Source: Rhizobium sp. N324 (GTDB lineage: Bacteria; Pseudomonadota; Alphaproteobacteria; Rhizobiales; Rhizobiaceae). Taken from it: DNA of 64,000 bases. The translations under genes and the position numbers were made by a program. A model generated the notes under the pieces. It was not told the DNA's origin, made no database searches, and worked only from the letters and a program-made list of their open reading frames with translations. This document shows positions 7,653-17,288 of the stretch, in pieces; the first letter of the stretch is position 1; each line of letters begins with the position of its first letter. The stretch is from positions 3,727,501 through 3,791,500 of the forward strand of contig NZ_CP013630.1 of the NCBI RefSeq assembly GCF_001664485.1, in the 5' to 3' direction.

Positions 7653-10600
7653 ATGGCCAAGTTTTTCATCCGACGTCCGATTTTCGCCTGGGTCATTGCG
7701 ATCACCATCATGCTCGCCGGCCTGCTGGCGATCTTCACCCTGTCGATCTCGCAATATCCCGACATCGCCCCGACAACGGTCCGCATCAACGCCACCTATC
7801 GGGGCGCCAGTGCCGAGACCGTCGAGAAATCGGTGACGACGATCATCGAGGACGGCATGACCGGCCTCGACGATCTGACCTACATGACCTCGACCTCGTC
7901 GACGGGGTCGGCGAGCATCCAGCTGACCTTCGGGACGAGCGCCGACCCCGATATCGCTCAGGTGCAGGTGCAGAACAAACTGCAGCTGGTTCAGTCGCAG
8001 CTCCCGGGCGACGTCATCGATGCCGGTATCAGCGTCACCCGCTCGACTTCGAGCATCCTTCTCGTCGGCTCCCTTGTCTCGACCGACGGCAAGCGCAACT
8101 CGGTCGACCTCGGCAACATCCTGTCGACCTCGATCGAAGATCAGATCCAGCGTCTCGAAGGCGTCGGCAGCATCAACGTCTTCGGTTCGGGATATGCCAT
8201 GCGCGTCTGGCTCGATCCCTTCAAGCTGCTGAAATATCAGTTGACGCCGAGCGACGTCACCGCGGCCATCCAGGCGCAGAACACCCAGGTCTCAGTCGGT
8301 TCGCTGGGCGCCCAGCCGGCGGTCCCCGGCCAGCAGATCAACGTCACCATCACAGCGCAAAGCCAGCTGACCACCGTCGCCGATTTCGAGCACATCATCC
8401 TGAAGGTCGAAAAGGATGGCGCGACCGTTCGTTTGAGCGACGTCTCGCGCATCGAGATCGGCCAGGAAAGCTATGGCGGCAATTCGCGTTACAACGGCCA
8501 GCCCTCGACCGGTTTTGCCGTCAACCTGGCGATCGGCGCCAACGCCATCGACACCGCCGCCCGCGTGCGCTCGGCGCTCGATGTCATCGGCCGCGGCCTC
8601 CCCGCAGGTGTGGAAATCACCTATCCCTACGACACGACACCCTTCGTCGAGCTGTCGATCGAGAAGGTCGTGCACACGCTGATCGAGGCGATCGTGCTCG
8701 TTTTCGTCGTCCTCCTCATCTTCCTGCAGAACCTGCGGGCGACGCTGATCCCGACGATTGCCGTTCCCGTGGTGCTGCTTGGCACCTTCGGCGTGCTGGC
8801 GGTCACCGGCTACTCGATCAATACCTTGACGATGTTCGCCATGGTGCTGGCGATCGGCCTTCTCGTCGACGACGCCATCGTCGTCGTCGAAAACGTCGAA
8901 CGCATCATGTCCGAAGAGAAGCTTTCGCCGCTCGAGGCGACGGAAAAATCGATGGGCGAGATCACCGGCGCCATTGTCGGCATCGCGCTCGTGCTGACCG
9001 CCGTCTTTATTCCGATGGCGTTCTTCGGCGGCTCCACAGGCATCATCTATCGCCAGTTTTCGATCACCATCGTTTCGGCCATGCTGCTGTCGGCGCTCGT
9101 CGCCCTCGTGCTGACGCCGGCCCTTTGCGCCACGATGCTGAAGCCGGTCGGCGAACACAGGAAGCACCGCGTCGGCGACTGGTTCAACCGCAACTTCACC
9201 CGCTCGACCAACGGCTATGTCAGAACCATCGGCTATCTGCTGAAGAGGCCGATCCGGGTCATGCTGGTCTTCCTGCTCGTCGGCGCCGGCTGCGCCTATC
9301 TCTTCACCCGCCTGCCGAGTTCATTCCTGCCGCAGGAAGACCAGGGTGTACTGCTGACCATCGTCACCACACCGCCGGGCTCGACCACCCAGCAGACCCA
9401 GGCGGTCGTCGAGAAGGTCGAGAAATATTATCGCGAAAATGAGAAGAATGCGGTCGAATCCGTCTTCGGCGCCCTCGGCTTCGGCTTCAACGGTTCCGGC
9501 CAGAACAGCGCCATCGTCTTCACCAAGCTCAAGGATTTCGCGAAACGCACCGATCCCAAGCTGAGCGCCCAGTCAGTCGTCAACCGTGCGCTCGGCAATT
9601 TCTTTGCGATCCGCGAGGCGCAAGTCTTTGCGCTCCTGCCGCCGGCGATCCAGGGTCTTGGTGTGTCGAGCGGCTTCTCCATGTATCTCGTCGATACCGG
9701 CGGCCACGGCAATGACGCCCTGACGGCCGCCTCCAAGCGGCTGATCCAGATGGGCAACACCTCGGGCAAGATCGTGGCGCTGCGCAGCAGCAACAAGGAG
9801 GTCGAGCCGCAGATGCGCATCGTGCTCGATCAGGAGAAGATCGGCGCCATGGGCGTCGACATCGCCTCGGTCAATTCGATGCTGTCGATCATCTTCACCG
9901 GCCGCGACGTCAACGACTTCACTCTGAACGGCGAGATCAAACCGGTCTACGTCGAGGGCGACGCCCCCTTCCGCATGCAGCCCGATGATCTCAACCATTG
10001 GTACGCCCGCAACAATGACGGCGAAATGGTGCCCTTCTCCGCCTTTACCAAAACGGAATGGGTCAAGGGAGCGCCCTCGCTTGCTCGCTTCAACGCCGTC
10101 AGCGCCATTCCGCTCGACGGGGCTTCCGCGCCCGGGGTTTCCTCCGGCGATGCGATGAACGAGATGGAAGCGCTGACCGAACAGCTCGGCGGCGGCTATA
10201 CGGTCGCCTGGCAGGGCATCTCCTACCAGGAGCGGCTTTCCGGTTCTCAGGCGCCGATGCTCTACGCGATCTCGGTTCTCGTCGTCTTCCTCTGCCTGGC
10301 AGCGCTTTACGAAAGCTGGTCGATCCCCTTCTCGGTGATCATGGCGGTACCCGTCGGCATTCTCGGAGCGCTGACGGCGGCAACGCTCTTCGGTCAGGCG
10401 AACGACGTCTATTTCAAGGTCGGCCTGCTGACGACCATCGGGCTGGCAGCGAAGAACGCGATCCTGATCGTCGAATTCGCCAAGGACCGCATGGAAAGCG
10501 GCATGGGGCTCTACGAGGCGACATTGGAAGCGGCGAGATTGCGCCTGCGGCCGATCATCATGACCTCGCTTGCCTTCATTCTCGGCGTCGTGCCGCTGGC

Positions 10601-10763
10601 GATCGCGACAGGCGCGGGTTCGGCGGCACAGAACGCCATCGGTATCGGCGTTCTCGGCGGCATGCTGGCGGCGACGATGCTCGGAATTTTCTTCGTGCCG
10701 TCGTTTTTCGTCGTCATCCGACGCATCTTTGCCACAGGCGGCAAAAATGCGGCAGGACTGTGA
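7653..10763 (+). CDS. RND multidrug efflux pump, inner-membrane subunit (AcrB/MexB type)
   Basis: A 1036-residue proton-driven pump of the hydrophobe/amphiphile efflux (HAE-1) group, of the usual family length. It has 12 predicted membrane helices in two repeats with two large periplasmic loops. The TM4 motif GLLVDDAIVVVENVER carries the two proton-relay aspartates, and TM10 has the matching lysine in LAAKNAILIVEFAKDR. The N-terminus FFIRRPIFAWVIAI is typical. It forms the trimeric pump with the preceding adaptor and the outer-membrane factor at 10913-12355. Confidence 0.95.
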   Translation: MAKFFIRRPIFAWVIAITIMLAGLLAIFTLSISQYPDIAPTTVRINATYRGASAETVEKSVTTIIEDGMTGLDDLTYMTSTSSTGSASIQLTFGTSADPDIAQVQVQNKLQLVQSQLPGDVIDAGISVTRSTSSILLVGSLVSTDGKRNSVDLGNILSTSIEDQIQRLEGVGSINVFGSGYAMRVWLDPFKLLKYQLTPSDVTAAIQAQNTQVSVGSLGAQPAVPGQQINVTITAQSQLTTVADFEHIILKVEKDGATVRLSDVSRIEIGQESYGGNSRYNGQPSTGFAVNLAIGANAIDTAARVRSALDVIGRGLPAGVEITYPYDTTPFVELSIEKVVHTLIEAIVLVFVVLLIFLQNLRATLIPTIAVPVVLLGTFGVLAVTGYSINTLTMFAMVLAIGLLVDDAIVVVENVERIMSEEKLSPLEATEKSMGEITGAIVGIALVLTAVFIPMAFFGGSTGIIYRQFSITIVSAMLLSALVALVLTPALCATMLKPVGEHRKHRVGDWFNRNFTRSTNGYVRTIGYLLKRPIRVMLVFLLVGAGCAYLFTRLPSSFLPQEDQGVLLTIVTTPPGSTTQQTQAVVEKVEKYYRENEKNAVESVFGALGFGFNGSGQNSAIVFTKLKDFAKRTDPKLSAQSVVNRALGNFFAIREAQVFALLPPAIQGLGVSSGFSMYLVDTGGHGNDALTAASKRLIQMGNTSGKIVALRSSNKEVEPQMRIVLDQEKIGAMGVDIASVNSMLSIIFTGRDVNDFTLNGEIKPVYVEGDAPFRMQPDDLNHWYARNNDGEMVPFSAFTKTEWVKGAPSLARFNAVSAIPLDGASAPGVSSGDAMNEMEALTEQLGGGYTVAWQGISYQERLSGSQAPMLYAISVLVVFLCLAALYESWSIPFSVIMAVPVGILGALTAATLFGQANDVYFKVGLLTTIGLAAKNAILIVEFAKDRMESGMGLYEATLEAARLRLRPIIMTSLAFILGVVPLAIATGAGSAAQNAIGIGVLGGMLAATMLGIFFVPSFFVVIRRIFATGGKNAAGL

Positions 10764-10912
10764 TATAAATGCACTGTGATAATGCTGTTGGCGTTGCTAC
10801 ATTGCGCCCGACTGCTTCGGAATGGTGTTTTTGGTAAACGAGGCGCGGCGGCCGATAGTGAAGCATGAAGCTTCGGACAAGAATTGACTTGCTCGAGTAC
10901 AGGATGAAATGA

Positions 10913-12355
10913 ATGGTATCTCTTCGTTTTGCCGCCACACCGGCATTATTGTTATTGTTGTCGGGCTGCGTTGTTGGTCCGGATCATGTTCCTCCTGAGA
11001 TGCCGCTGCCCGCCAAATTCGGAGAGGGTGGCACAAAAAGTGTAGGCGATGTTGCTACCGCAGCCTGGTGGACCGCCTTCAACGACCCCAAACTGAATGG
11101 TTATGTCCAGGCCGGCCTCGATCAGAACCTGACTGTCCAGCAGGCGATCGAACGCATCAATGCCGCCTCCGCCAACGTCACCACCGCCGGTGCCGGCGGC
11201 CTGCCGAACCTGACGGTCGGCGGCTCGCACACGGTCAGCGGCCAGAGGGGCGAGCTGCGCACGCAGTTCGACACGCGTAATACCAGTGCCGGCGACGTCC
11301 AACTGAGCTGGCTGCTCGATCTCTTCGGCCTCTACAAGCGCAGCACCGAGAGCGCCCTTGCTTCGCTCGATTCCGCCTACGCATCGGCTGATGTCGCCAA
11401 GCTGACCCTGGTGCAGGATCTCGTCTCGAGCTATATCGACGTTCGCTACTATCAGCAGCGCCTGGCGCTTTCGAGGGCCAACCTGAAGTCGCGTCAGGAA
11501 ACCTACGAGCTCACCAAATTCCAGCTTGAAGCCGGCGCCGCCTCGCGCCTTGACGTCGTCCAGGCCGAAGGCTTGGTACAATCGACGCTCGCCGAAATTC
11601 CCGGCCTCGAAACCAACATCCGCATATCAGCCCATCACATTGCCACGTTGCTCGGCCTGCCGGCCTCGGCACTCGTCGACGAATTACTGAAGGGCCGCGG
11701 ACAGCCGGTGTTCCGGGGCGGCATCAACTCCGGCATTCCGGCCGACCTGATCCGCAACCGTCCCGACGTTCGCGTCGCGGAGCGCGATCTCGCCGCGGCA
11801 ACGGCCAATATCGGTGTTGCCCAGGCGCAGCTTTATCCGAGCATCTCGCTCAGCGGTTCGATCTCGCCGTCCTACATCAACCAGCGTGGTATCCATGGCG
11901 GCCTGACGCCTTGGTCCTTCGGTCCGACCCTCAACCTGCCGATCTTCGATGGCGGCCGCCTGCGCGCCAACGTCAAGTCTGCGCAGTCCGACGCCGCGAC
12001 CGCCTACCTCAACTGGAAATCGACGGTGCTGACCTCCGTCGAACAGGTTGAGAACGCGCTCGCCGCGGTCCGGCGTGACGCCCGCACGGTCTCGGCGCTC
12101 CAGGCCCAGGTGAAGACCACGCAGGAAACCCTCGAACTGTCGACGGCATCTTACAAGGACGGCGCCTCTTCGCTGCTCGACGTTCTCGACGCGCAGCGCC
12201 AGGTTTCGCTCGCCCAGGCAAGCCTTGCCCAGGCAGTTCAGCAGATGGCCAAGGACTATGTCTCCCTCAACATCGCGGTCGGCGGCGGCTATGCCCCCGG
12301 CGGCAAAGCCACCGTGGCCAACACTAGTGTCGTGGTGAAGCCGGCCAAGACCTGA
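10913..12355 (+). CDS. Outer-membrane efflux factor (NodT/OprM family) lipoprotein
   Basis: A 480-residue TolC-like outer-membrane channel lipoprotein. The signal peptide ends at lipobox LLSGC (Cys19), followed by the family's CVVGPDHVPPE segment. Two outer-membrane-efflux repeats follow, with the conserved IRNRPDVRVAERDLAAA stretch about residue 280. It is separated from the pump by about 150 bases, so it may also have its own promoter, and it ends at a strong terminator (12386-12415). It completes a three-part efflux system. Confidence 0.92.
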   Translation: MVSLRFAATPALLLLLSGCVVGPDHVPPEMPLPAKFGEGGTKSVGDVATAAWWTAFNDPKLNGYVQAGLDQNLTVQQAIERINAASANVTTAGAGGLPNLTVGGSHTVSGQRGELRTQFDTRNTSAGDVQLSWLLDLFGLYKRSTESALASLDSAYASADVAKLTLVQDLVSSYIDVRYYQQRLALSRANLKSRQETYELTKFQLEAGAASRLDVVQAEGLVQSTLAEIPGLETNIRISAHHIATLLGLPASALVDELLKGRGQPVFRGGINSGIPADLIRNRPDVRVAERDLAAATANIGVAQAQLYPSISLSGSISPSYINQRGIHGGLTPWSFGPTLNLPIFDGGRLRANVKSAQSDAATAYLNWKSTVLTSVEQVENALAAVRRDARTVSALQAQVKTTQETLELSTASYKDGASSLLDVLDAQRQVSLAQASLAQAVQQMAKDYVSLNIAVGGGYAPGGKATVANTSVVVKPAKT

Positions 12356-12385
12356 TCGGCCGTCTTGCGCCGTCTGGACATACAC

Positions 12386-12415
12386 AGCCCCGCGATCGTC
12401 TCGCGGGGCTTTTTC
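12386..12415 (+). terminator. Rho-independent terminator of the RND operon
   Basis: AGCCCCGCGA (12386-12395) pairs perfectly with TCGCGGGGCT (12401-12410) across a 5-base loop and is followed by TTTTTC. It lies 30 bases after the outer-membrane factor stop codon. Confidence 0.9.
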
Positions 12416-12495
12416 ATGTCGACCGAATTTGTATCGCGGAGAATACGCGATAAGATGAATCGGGAATCGACAAGCGAAAAGAGCTGATGTAAGGC

Positions 12496-12513
12496 TGGTT
12501 AAACGATTAATCA
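12496..12513 (+). promoter_or_regulatory. Candidate LacI-family operator
   Basis: TGGTTAAACGATTAATCA is an 18-bp imperfect palindrome (7 of 9 positions symmetric) centred on CG, the layout of LacI/GalR-family operators. It lies 15 bases before the LacI-type gene start at 12528, so it would allow autoregulation of the whole downstream operon. Confidence 0.55.
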
Positions 12514-12527
12514 GAGCGCCGTCGATC

Positions 12528-13571
12528 ATGGCTTCATCGCGTTCGGGACCGAACCTCAGCAGGATAGCGACGTCGCTCGGCGTCTCGGTCGCCACGGTCT
12601 CCAATGCATTATCAGGCAAGGGCCGCGTCTCCGGCCAGATGGTCGAAAGAATCCGCGAGCATGCAGCCGAACTCGGCTACGTCCCGAGCCAAGCCGGACG
12701 GGCGCTCAGGACCGGCCGCAGCGGCGTTCTCGGACTGGTGCTGCCCGATATCGCCAATCCGCTCTTTCCCAAGATCGCCCAGGCGATCGAATTCGCTGCC
12801 TCCGCCGCCGGTTACGGCGTGCTGATCGCCGATTCCCGCGGCGATGTCGCCGCCCAGACCGAGGCGATCAATCGGCTGGTCGAACGCGGTGTCGATGGCA
12901 TGGTCATCATTCCTCGCCGCGCCACGCGCATTTCGTCCGCCGCCTGTCCGATCGCCGTCATCGACACCCCTTCGACGCCGGGCAACACCGTTTCCGCCGA
13001 CCATTGGCAGGGCGGCGGTGAAATCGCCGGCCATCTTGCCGGCCTCGGCCATCGCCGCATCCTCATCATCGGCAACAATCAGGAGTCCAGCGTCCAGAAC
13101 GACCGCGCCGATGGCATCCGCGCCGGTCTGCACCCCGGCATGCATGCTGAAACCCTGTGGATCGACAGGCTGGAGCGGGATGGGGGCAGCGGCTGCCCGC
13201 TCGGGCTCGCCGAAAGAGTGAAACAGGGATTCACCGCTTTCGCGGCACTCTCCGATCTGCAGGCCCTGCGCGCGCTGACGGAGCTACAGCAGGCCGGCGT
13301 CAACATTCCAGCCGATGTCAGCGTCACCGGCTTCGACGATCTGATCTGGTCGCCCGTCGTCACGCCGTCGCTGACGACGGTTCGCATGGACATGGACGCG
13401 ATTGCCGGGATTGCCGTGTCGGCGCTCGCGGATGCCATAAGCGCAAACAGCATCCGGCAGGGCGTGCTCGTTACCGCTGAGATCGAGCGCGTCGCCATGC
13501 AGTTGATCGTCCGCCAGTCATCCGGGCCCGTGAACCCGGCACCAAGAACCTCAGAGATGGAGAACATGTAA
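12528..13571 (+). CDS. LacI-family transcriptional regulator
   Basis: A 347-residue regulator. The N-terminal LacI helix-turn-helix and hinge (residues 8-60: LSRIATSLGVSVATVSNAL...AGRALRTGRS) precedes a periplasmic-binding-like sensor domain (LGLVLPDIANPLFPKIAQA..., VTGFDDLIWSPVVTPSLTTV). It is the first gene of an apparent operon. The next gene begins one base after its stop, so the ligand is likely the substrate of the ABC importer or a purine product. Repressor or activator action is not visible in the sequence. Confidence 0.9.
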   Translation: MASSRSGPNLSRIATSLGVSVATVSNALSGKGRVSGQMVERIREHAAELGYVPSQAGRALRTGRSGVLGLVLPDIANPLFPKIAQAIEFAASAAGYGVLIADSRGDVAAQTEAINRLVERGVDGMVIIPRRATRISSAACPIAVIDTPSTPGNTVSADHWQGGGEIAGHLAGLGHRRILIIGNNQESSVQNDRADGIRAGLHPGMHAETLWIDRLERDGGSGCPLGLAERVKQGFTAFAALSDLQALRALTELQQAGVNIPADVSVTGFDDLIWSPVVTPSLTTVRMDMDAIAGIAVSALADAISANSIRQGVLVTAEIERVAMQLIVRQSSGPVNPAPRTSEMENM

Positions 13572-13572
13572 G

Positions 13573-14595
13573 ATGAAAAAAGCTCTCATTGCCTCGGCGG
13601 CACTCGCCGCGCTGTCTCCGCTCGGAGCAGACGCAGCGGACCGCACGCTGACCATTTCCGTCTATGCCTTTGCGCAGGATGATTTCAAGACGCTGGTCTA
13701 CGATCCCTTCGAAGCCAAATGCGGCTGCAAGCTGGTGGTCGAGACCGGCAACAGCGTCGAACGATTGGCCAAGATGGAGGCCAATAAGGCCAATCCCGTC
13801 GTCGATCTCGCCGCAGTTTCCATGGCCGATGCGCTGGCAGCCTCCCGTGCCGGCCTGATCGACAAGGTCGATACCGCGAAACTTTCCAATTTCGCCAAGC
13901 TCTACGACGTCGCCAAGGATCCGAACGGCGACGGCATGAGCGTCGGTTATACCTTCTACGCCACCTCGATCGCTTATCGTTCCGACAAGATGAAGATCGA
14001 CTCCTGGGCCGATCTCCTGAAGCCGGAATATGTCGGCCACGTCGCCTTTCCGAACGTGACCACCAATCAGGGGCCGCCGGCCCTCTATATGCTCGGCCTG
14101 GCGCTCGGCAAGGATACGCCGGATCTGAAGGCGCCGATCGAGGCGCTGGGCGGGAAGAAGGACGACATCGTCACCTTCTACGAGAAATCCTCGCAGCTCG
14201 TGCAGCTGATGCAGCAGGAGGAGATCTGGGCAGCGCCGATCGGCCGCTTCTCCTGGGCAGGCTTCACCAAGCTCGATGTCCCGGTCGCCTGGGCGACGCC
14301 GAAAGAGGGACAGACCGGCGGCATGAACGTCATGGTGCTGACCAAGGGTTCGAAAAACCAGGATCTCGCCTTGCAGTTCATGGACTTCTGGCTTTCGACC
14401 GACATCCAGACAAAACTCGCCGAAAAGCTGGTCGACAGTCCCGCAAACAGCGAGGTCAAGCTGTCCGAAGCCGCTGCCAACAATCTTACCTATGGCGATA
14501 AAACCGCTGGGAGCCTCAAGCTGATCCCTTCGGCCGTCGCCCTCGACAACCGCGCCGGCTGGCTGAAGACCTGGAACGAAAAGGTCGGCCAGTAA
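13573..14595 (+). CDS. ABC transporter substrate-binding protein, spermidine/putrescine (PotD) type
   Basis: A 340-residue periplasmic protein. The signal peptide (MKKALIASAALAALSPLGADA) is followed by a type II periplasmic-binding fold. Segments such as DDFKTLVYDPFEAKCGCKLVVETGN split by short gaps, and LLKPEYVGHVAFP, are typical of the PotD/AfuA-like group. The following permeases are also of the PotB/PotC kind. Given the nucleoside hydrolase and adenine deaminase in the same operon, the true ligand may be a nucleoside or nucleobase-like compound rather than a polyamine; this is inference from context. Confidence 0.85.
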   Translation: MKKALIASAALAALSPLGADAADRTLTISVYAFAQDDFKTLVYDPFEAKCGCKLVVETGNSVERLAKMEANKANPVVDLAAVSMADALAASRAGLIDKVDTAKLSNFAKLYDVAKDPNGDGMSVGYTFYATSIAYRSDKMKIDSWADLLKPEYVGHVAFPNVTTNQGPPALYMLGLALGKDTPDLKAPIEALGGKKDDIVTFYEKSSQLVQLMQQEEIWAAPIGRFSWAGFTKLDVPVAWATPKEGQTGGMNVMVLTKGSKNQDLALQFMDFWLSTDIQTKLAEKLVDSPANSEVKLSEAAANNLTYGDKTAGSLKLIPSAVALDNRAGWLKTWNEKVGQ

Positions 14596-14662
14596 GGCCT
14601 GCATGAGAACCGGTCCCGGCACCTCTGCCGGGATCATCCTCTGTCCGCTCGAAAGGCCCCTC

Positions 14663-15490
14663 ATGTTCCAGAACCGCGCAGAAGCCATGGCGCTGGCCCT
14701 GCCGGCAGCCGTCTTCGCGACCGTGGTCTTCCTGCTGCCCGTCGCGATCCTGCTGTCGGAGGGTTTCCGTGCCGGCGGCGGCTGGTCACTGTCGGCCTAT
14801 GCCAGTTTCTTTTCCGAGACGCTGAACCGCACCGTTTTGCTGCGCAGCTTCCGGCTCGGCCTCGAAGTCACCGCCGTCTCGGCGGTCATCGGTTATGCCG
14901 CAGCCTTCGCCATCGTCAACCTGCCGCCTGATGGTAAGGGCCGCATGATCGGCCTCGTCACCCTGCCGCTGATGATCTCGCCGGTGGCGCGCACCTATGC
15001 CTGGATCGTCATTCTCGGCCGCACCGGCATCGTCAACCAGGCGATAACGGGCCTCGGCCTGAGCGCCGAGCCGCTGCGGCTGCTGTTCACCGAGACCGCC
15101 GTCTTCATCGGCCTCCTGCAGCTTTTTCTGCCGCTGATGATCCTTTCCTTGATCAGTGCGCTCGAGAACATGCCGAAGGATGCGATTCCGGCTGCCCGCG
15201 TGCTCGGCGCCAACTGGTTCCAGGTCTTCTGGAAGGTCATCCTTCCGCTGACCAGGGAGGGCCTCGTCGTCGGCGGCACGCTTGTCTTCACCGGATCGCT
15301 GACCGCCTATATCACCCCTGCCGTGCTCGGCGGCTCCAAGGTGCTGATGTTGGAAACGCTGCTGTATCAGCAGGTTTCGGTCGCCAATGATTTCGTCTCG
15401 GCAAGCGTCATCGCCTTCATTCTGATCGTTATGAGCCTTGCCGCCAATATCCTGCTGAAACGGCTTGCGACGGCAAGGAGCCGCCGATGA
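14663..15490 (+). CDS. ABC transporter permease (PotB type)
   Basis: About 275 residues with six predicted membrane helices and the inner-membrane transport signature (EAA loop) about residue 175-200 (LENMPKDAIPAARVLGANW), which contacts the ATPase. The ATG at 14663 is preceded by GAAAGG. A start at 14603 would add 20 residues and has a weaker site. It is between the binding protein and the second permease; its last codons overlap the next start (ATGA). Confidence 0.88.
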   Translation: MFQNRAEAMALALPAAVFATVVFLLPVAILLSEGFRAGGGWSLSAYASFFSETLNRTVLLRSFRLGLEVTAVSAVIGYAAAFAIVNLPPDGKGRMIGLVTLPLMISPVARTYAWIVILGRTGIVNQAITGLGLSAEPLRLLFTETAVFIGLLQLFLPLMILSLISALENMPKDAIPAARVLGANWFQVFWKVILPLTREGLVVGGTLVFTGSLTAYITPAVLGGSKVLMLETLLYQQVSVANDFVSASVIAFILIVMSLAANILLKRLATARSRR

Positions 15491-16266
15491 CCCTGCGCCT
15501 GTTTTCGCCTATCGTACTTTTCCTGCTGCTGGTCTTTCTGATCGGTCCCTTCCTGATCATCATCGCCGCTTCGCTGTCGGCAGGCGATACGCTGGCCTTC
15601 CCGCCGCAGGGACTGTCGCTGCGCTGGGTGATGAAGGTGTTTACCGTCGAAAGTTTCCGCGACAGCTTCGCCATGTCGATGTTCCTTGCCGTCTTCGGAA
15701 CGCTGGCAGCCCTCCTCCTCGGCATTCCGGCCGCCTACGCGCTGTCGCGCTACCGGCTGCCGGCGGCCGAGACCGTCCGCACCATCGTCTCGCTACCGAT
15801 CATCGTGCCCGGCATCATCGTCGGCCTGGCGCTGCTGCGTTATCTCGTCGTGCCCTTCGGCTTCAACATCACGCTCGCGCTCTTCTTTGCCCATACCGCC
15901 CTGGTGCTGCCCTATGCCGTGCGCGTCGTCTCGGCGAGCCTCGACAATCTGCGCTCGGATATCGAGGAAGCCGCCGTGCTGCTCGGCTCCTCCAGGCTCG
16001 GCGCCTTCTTCCGCGTGGTCATGCCGAATATCCGCGGCGGCATTCTGGCAGCCTTCATCCTCGGCTTCGTCACCAGCTTCAACCAGGTGCCCGTCTCCCT
16101 CTTCCTTTCCGGTCCCGGTGTGCGGACGCTGCCGATCGACATGCTGGGCTATATGGAAACCACCTACGACCCGTCCATTGCGGCGCTCTCCGCCCTTCTC
16201 GCCTTCCTCTCGATCGGCATCGTCTTCCTCGCCGAGCGTTTCCTGGGATTCTCGCGTTATGTCTGA
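15487..16266 (+). CDS. ABC transporter permease (PotC type)
   Basis: A 259-residue inner-membrane subunit with six predicted helices. The EAA-loop region is about residues 150-170 (LRSDIEEAAVLLGSSRLG). It overlaps the first permease by 4 bases and the ATPase gene by 8 bases, so the three are probably translationally coupled. It pairs with the 14663-15490 permease to form the membrane channel. Confidence 0.9.
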   Translation: MTLRLFSPIVLFLLLVFLIGPFLIIIAASLSAGDTLAFPPQGLSLRWVMKVFTVESFRDSFAMSMFLAVFGTLAALLLGIPAAYALSRYRLPAAETVRTIVSLPIIVPGIIVGLALLRYLVVPFGFNITLALFFAHTALVLPYAVRVVSASLDNLRSDIEEAAVLLGSSRLGAFFRVVMPNIRGGILAAFILGFVTSFNQVPVSLFLSGPGVRTLPIDMLGYMETTYDPSIAALSALLAFLSIGIVFLAERFLGFSRYV

Positions 16267-17284
16267 TGCCTATCTTCAACTCGATAAGCTGACGCTCGCC
16301 TATGGCGATACGGTCGCGGTCGGAAATCTCGACCTTACGATCGGCAAAGGTGAACTGGTGGCGCTGCTCGGCCCCTCGGGCTGCGGCAAGACGACGACGA
16401 TGCGCGCCATCGCCGGCCTGCTGACGCCCGCCTCCGGCCGCATCAGCCTCGATGGCGCCGATATCACCCGCGTCTCCGCCAACAAGCGCGCCGTCGGCCT
16501 CGTCTTCCAATCCTACGCCCTCTTCCCGCATCTGACGGTCTATGAGAACGTCGCCTTCGGTCTGCGCCTCAAAGGCATCTCGGGCGCAGATCTCGACGCC
16601 CGCGTCGGCGCCGGCCTCAAATCGGTCGGCCTATCGGCCTTAGCCGGCCGCAAGCCGGCCGAACTCTCCGGCGGCCAACAGCAGCGCGTGGCGCTCGCCC
16701 GTTCGATGGTGATGGAGCCGAAAGTGCTGCTGCTCGACGAGCCGCTCTCCAATCTCGATGCCCGGCTTCGCCTCGAAATGCGCGCCGAATTGCAGCGGGT
16801 GCAGAAAGAGACCGGCGTCACCATGATCTTCGTTACTCACGATCAGGTGGAGGCTTTGGCGCTCGCCGACCGCATCGTCGTCATGCTGAACGGCGGCATC
16901 GAGCAGATCGGTACGCCCGAGGAGATCTACAACCATCCCGCCTCCGCCTTCGTCGCCGATTTCGTCGGCTTCGAGAATGTCTTTGCGCTGAAGGATGGAA
17001 AGCTTGCGACGCCGAACGGCCCGGTCGCGCTTTCCGCTCCGGTCGCAGACGCCGCGGCGGGCCTCGCCTGGCGTCCGCGCATGGTAAACCTTGGCTCCGG
17101 TCCATTCCAGGGCACGGTGCGCGGCACGTCTTTCGCCGGCAACACCCGCGAATATCTCCTTGATACGCCGCTTGGGCCCATCAAGGCCGAGATCGACGCA
17201 AACCTACCGACGCACGAGATCGGCAGCGCGCTCACCTTCGACCTGCCGATTGCCGGCGCGGCCACCCTCAAACGGTTCGGGTGA
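16259..17284 (+). CDS. ABC transporter ATP-binding protein (PotA type)
   Basis: A 341-residue ATPase. It has Walker A GPSGCGKTT, Q-loop VFQSYALFPHLTV, signature LSGGQQQRVALARS, Walker B VLLLDEPLSNLD and switch His in VTHDQVEAL. A C-terminal TOBE domain (about residues 240-340) is typical of PotA/MalK-like subunits. The open frame continues far upstream, but the ATG at 16259 begins with the normal ATPase N-terminus and overlaps the permease by 8 bases. It energises import by the preceding subunits. Confidence 0.93.
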   Translation: MSDAYLQLDKLTLAYGDTVAVGNLDLTIGKGELVALLGPSGCGKTTTMRAIAGLLTPASGRISLDGADITRVSANKRAVGLVFQSYALFPHLTVYENVAFGLRLKGISGADLDARVGAGLKSVGLSALAGRKPAELSGGQQQRVALARSMVMEPKVLLLDEPLSNLDARLRLEMRAELQRVQKETGVTMIFVTHDQVEALALADRIVVMLNGGIEQIGTPEEIYNHPASAFVADFVGFENVFALKDGKLATPNGPVALSAPVADAAAGLAWRPRMVNLGSGPFQGTVRGTSFAGNTREYLLDTPLGPIKAEIDANLPTHEIGSALTFDLPIAGAATLKRFG

Positions 17285-17288
17285 AATC

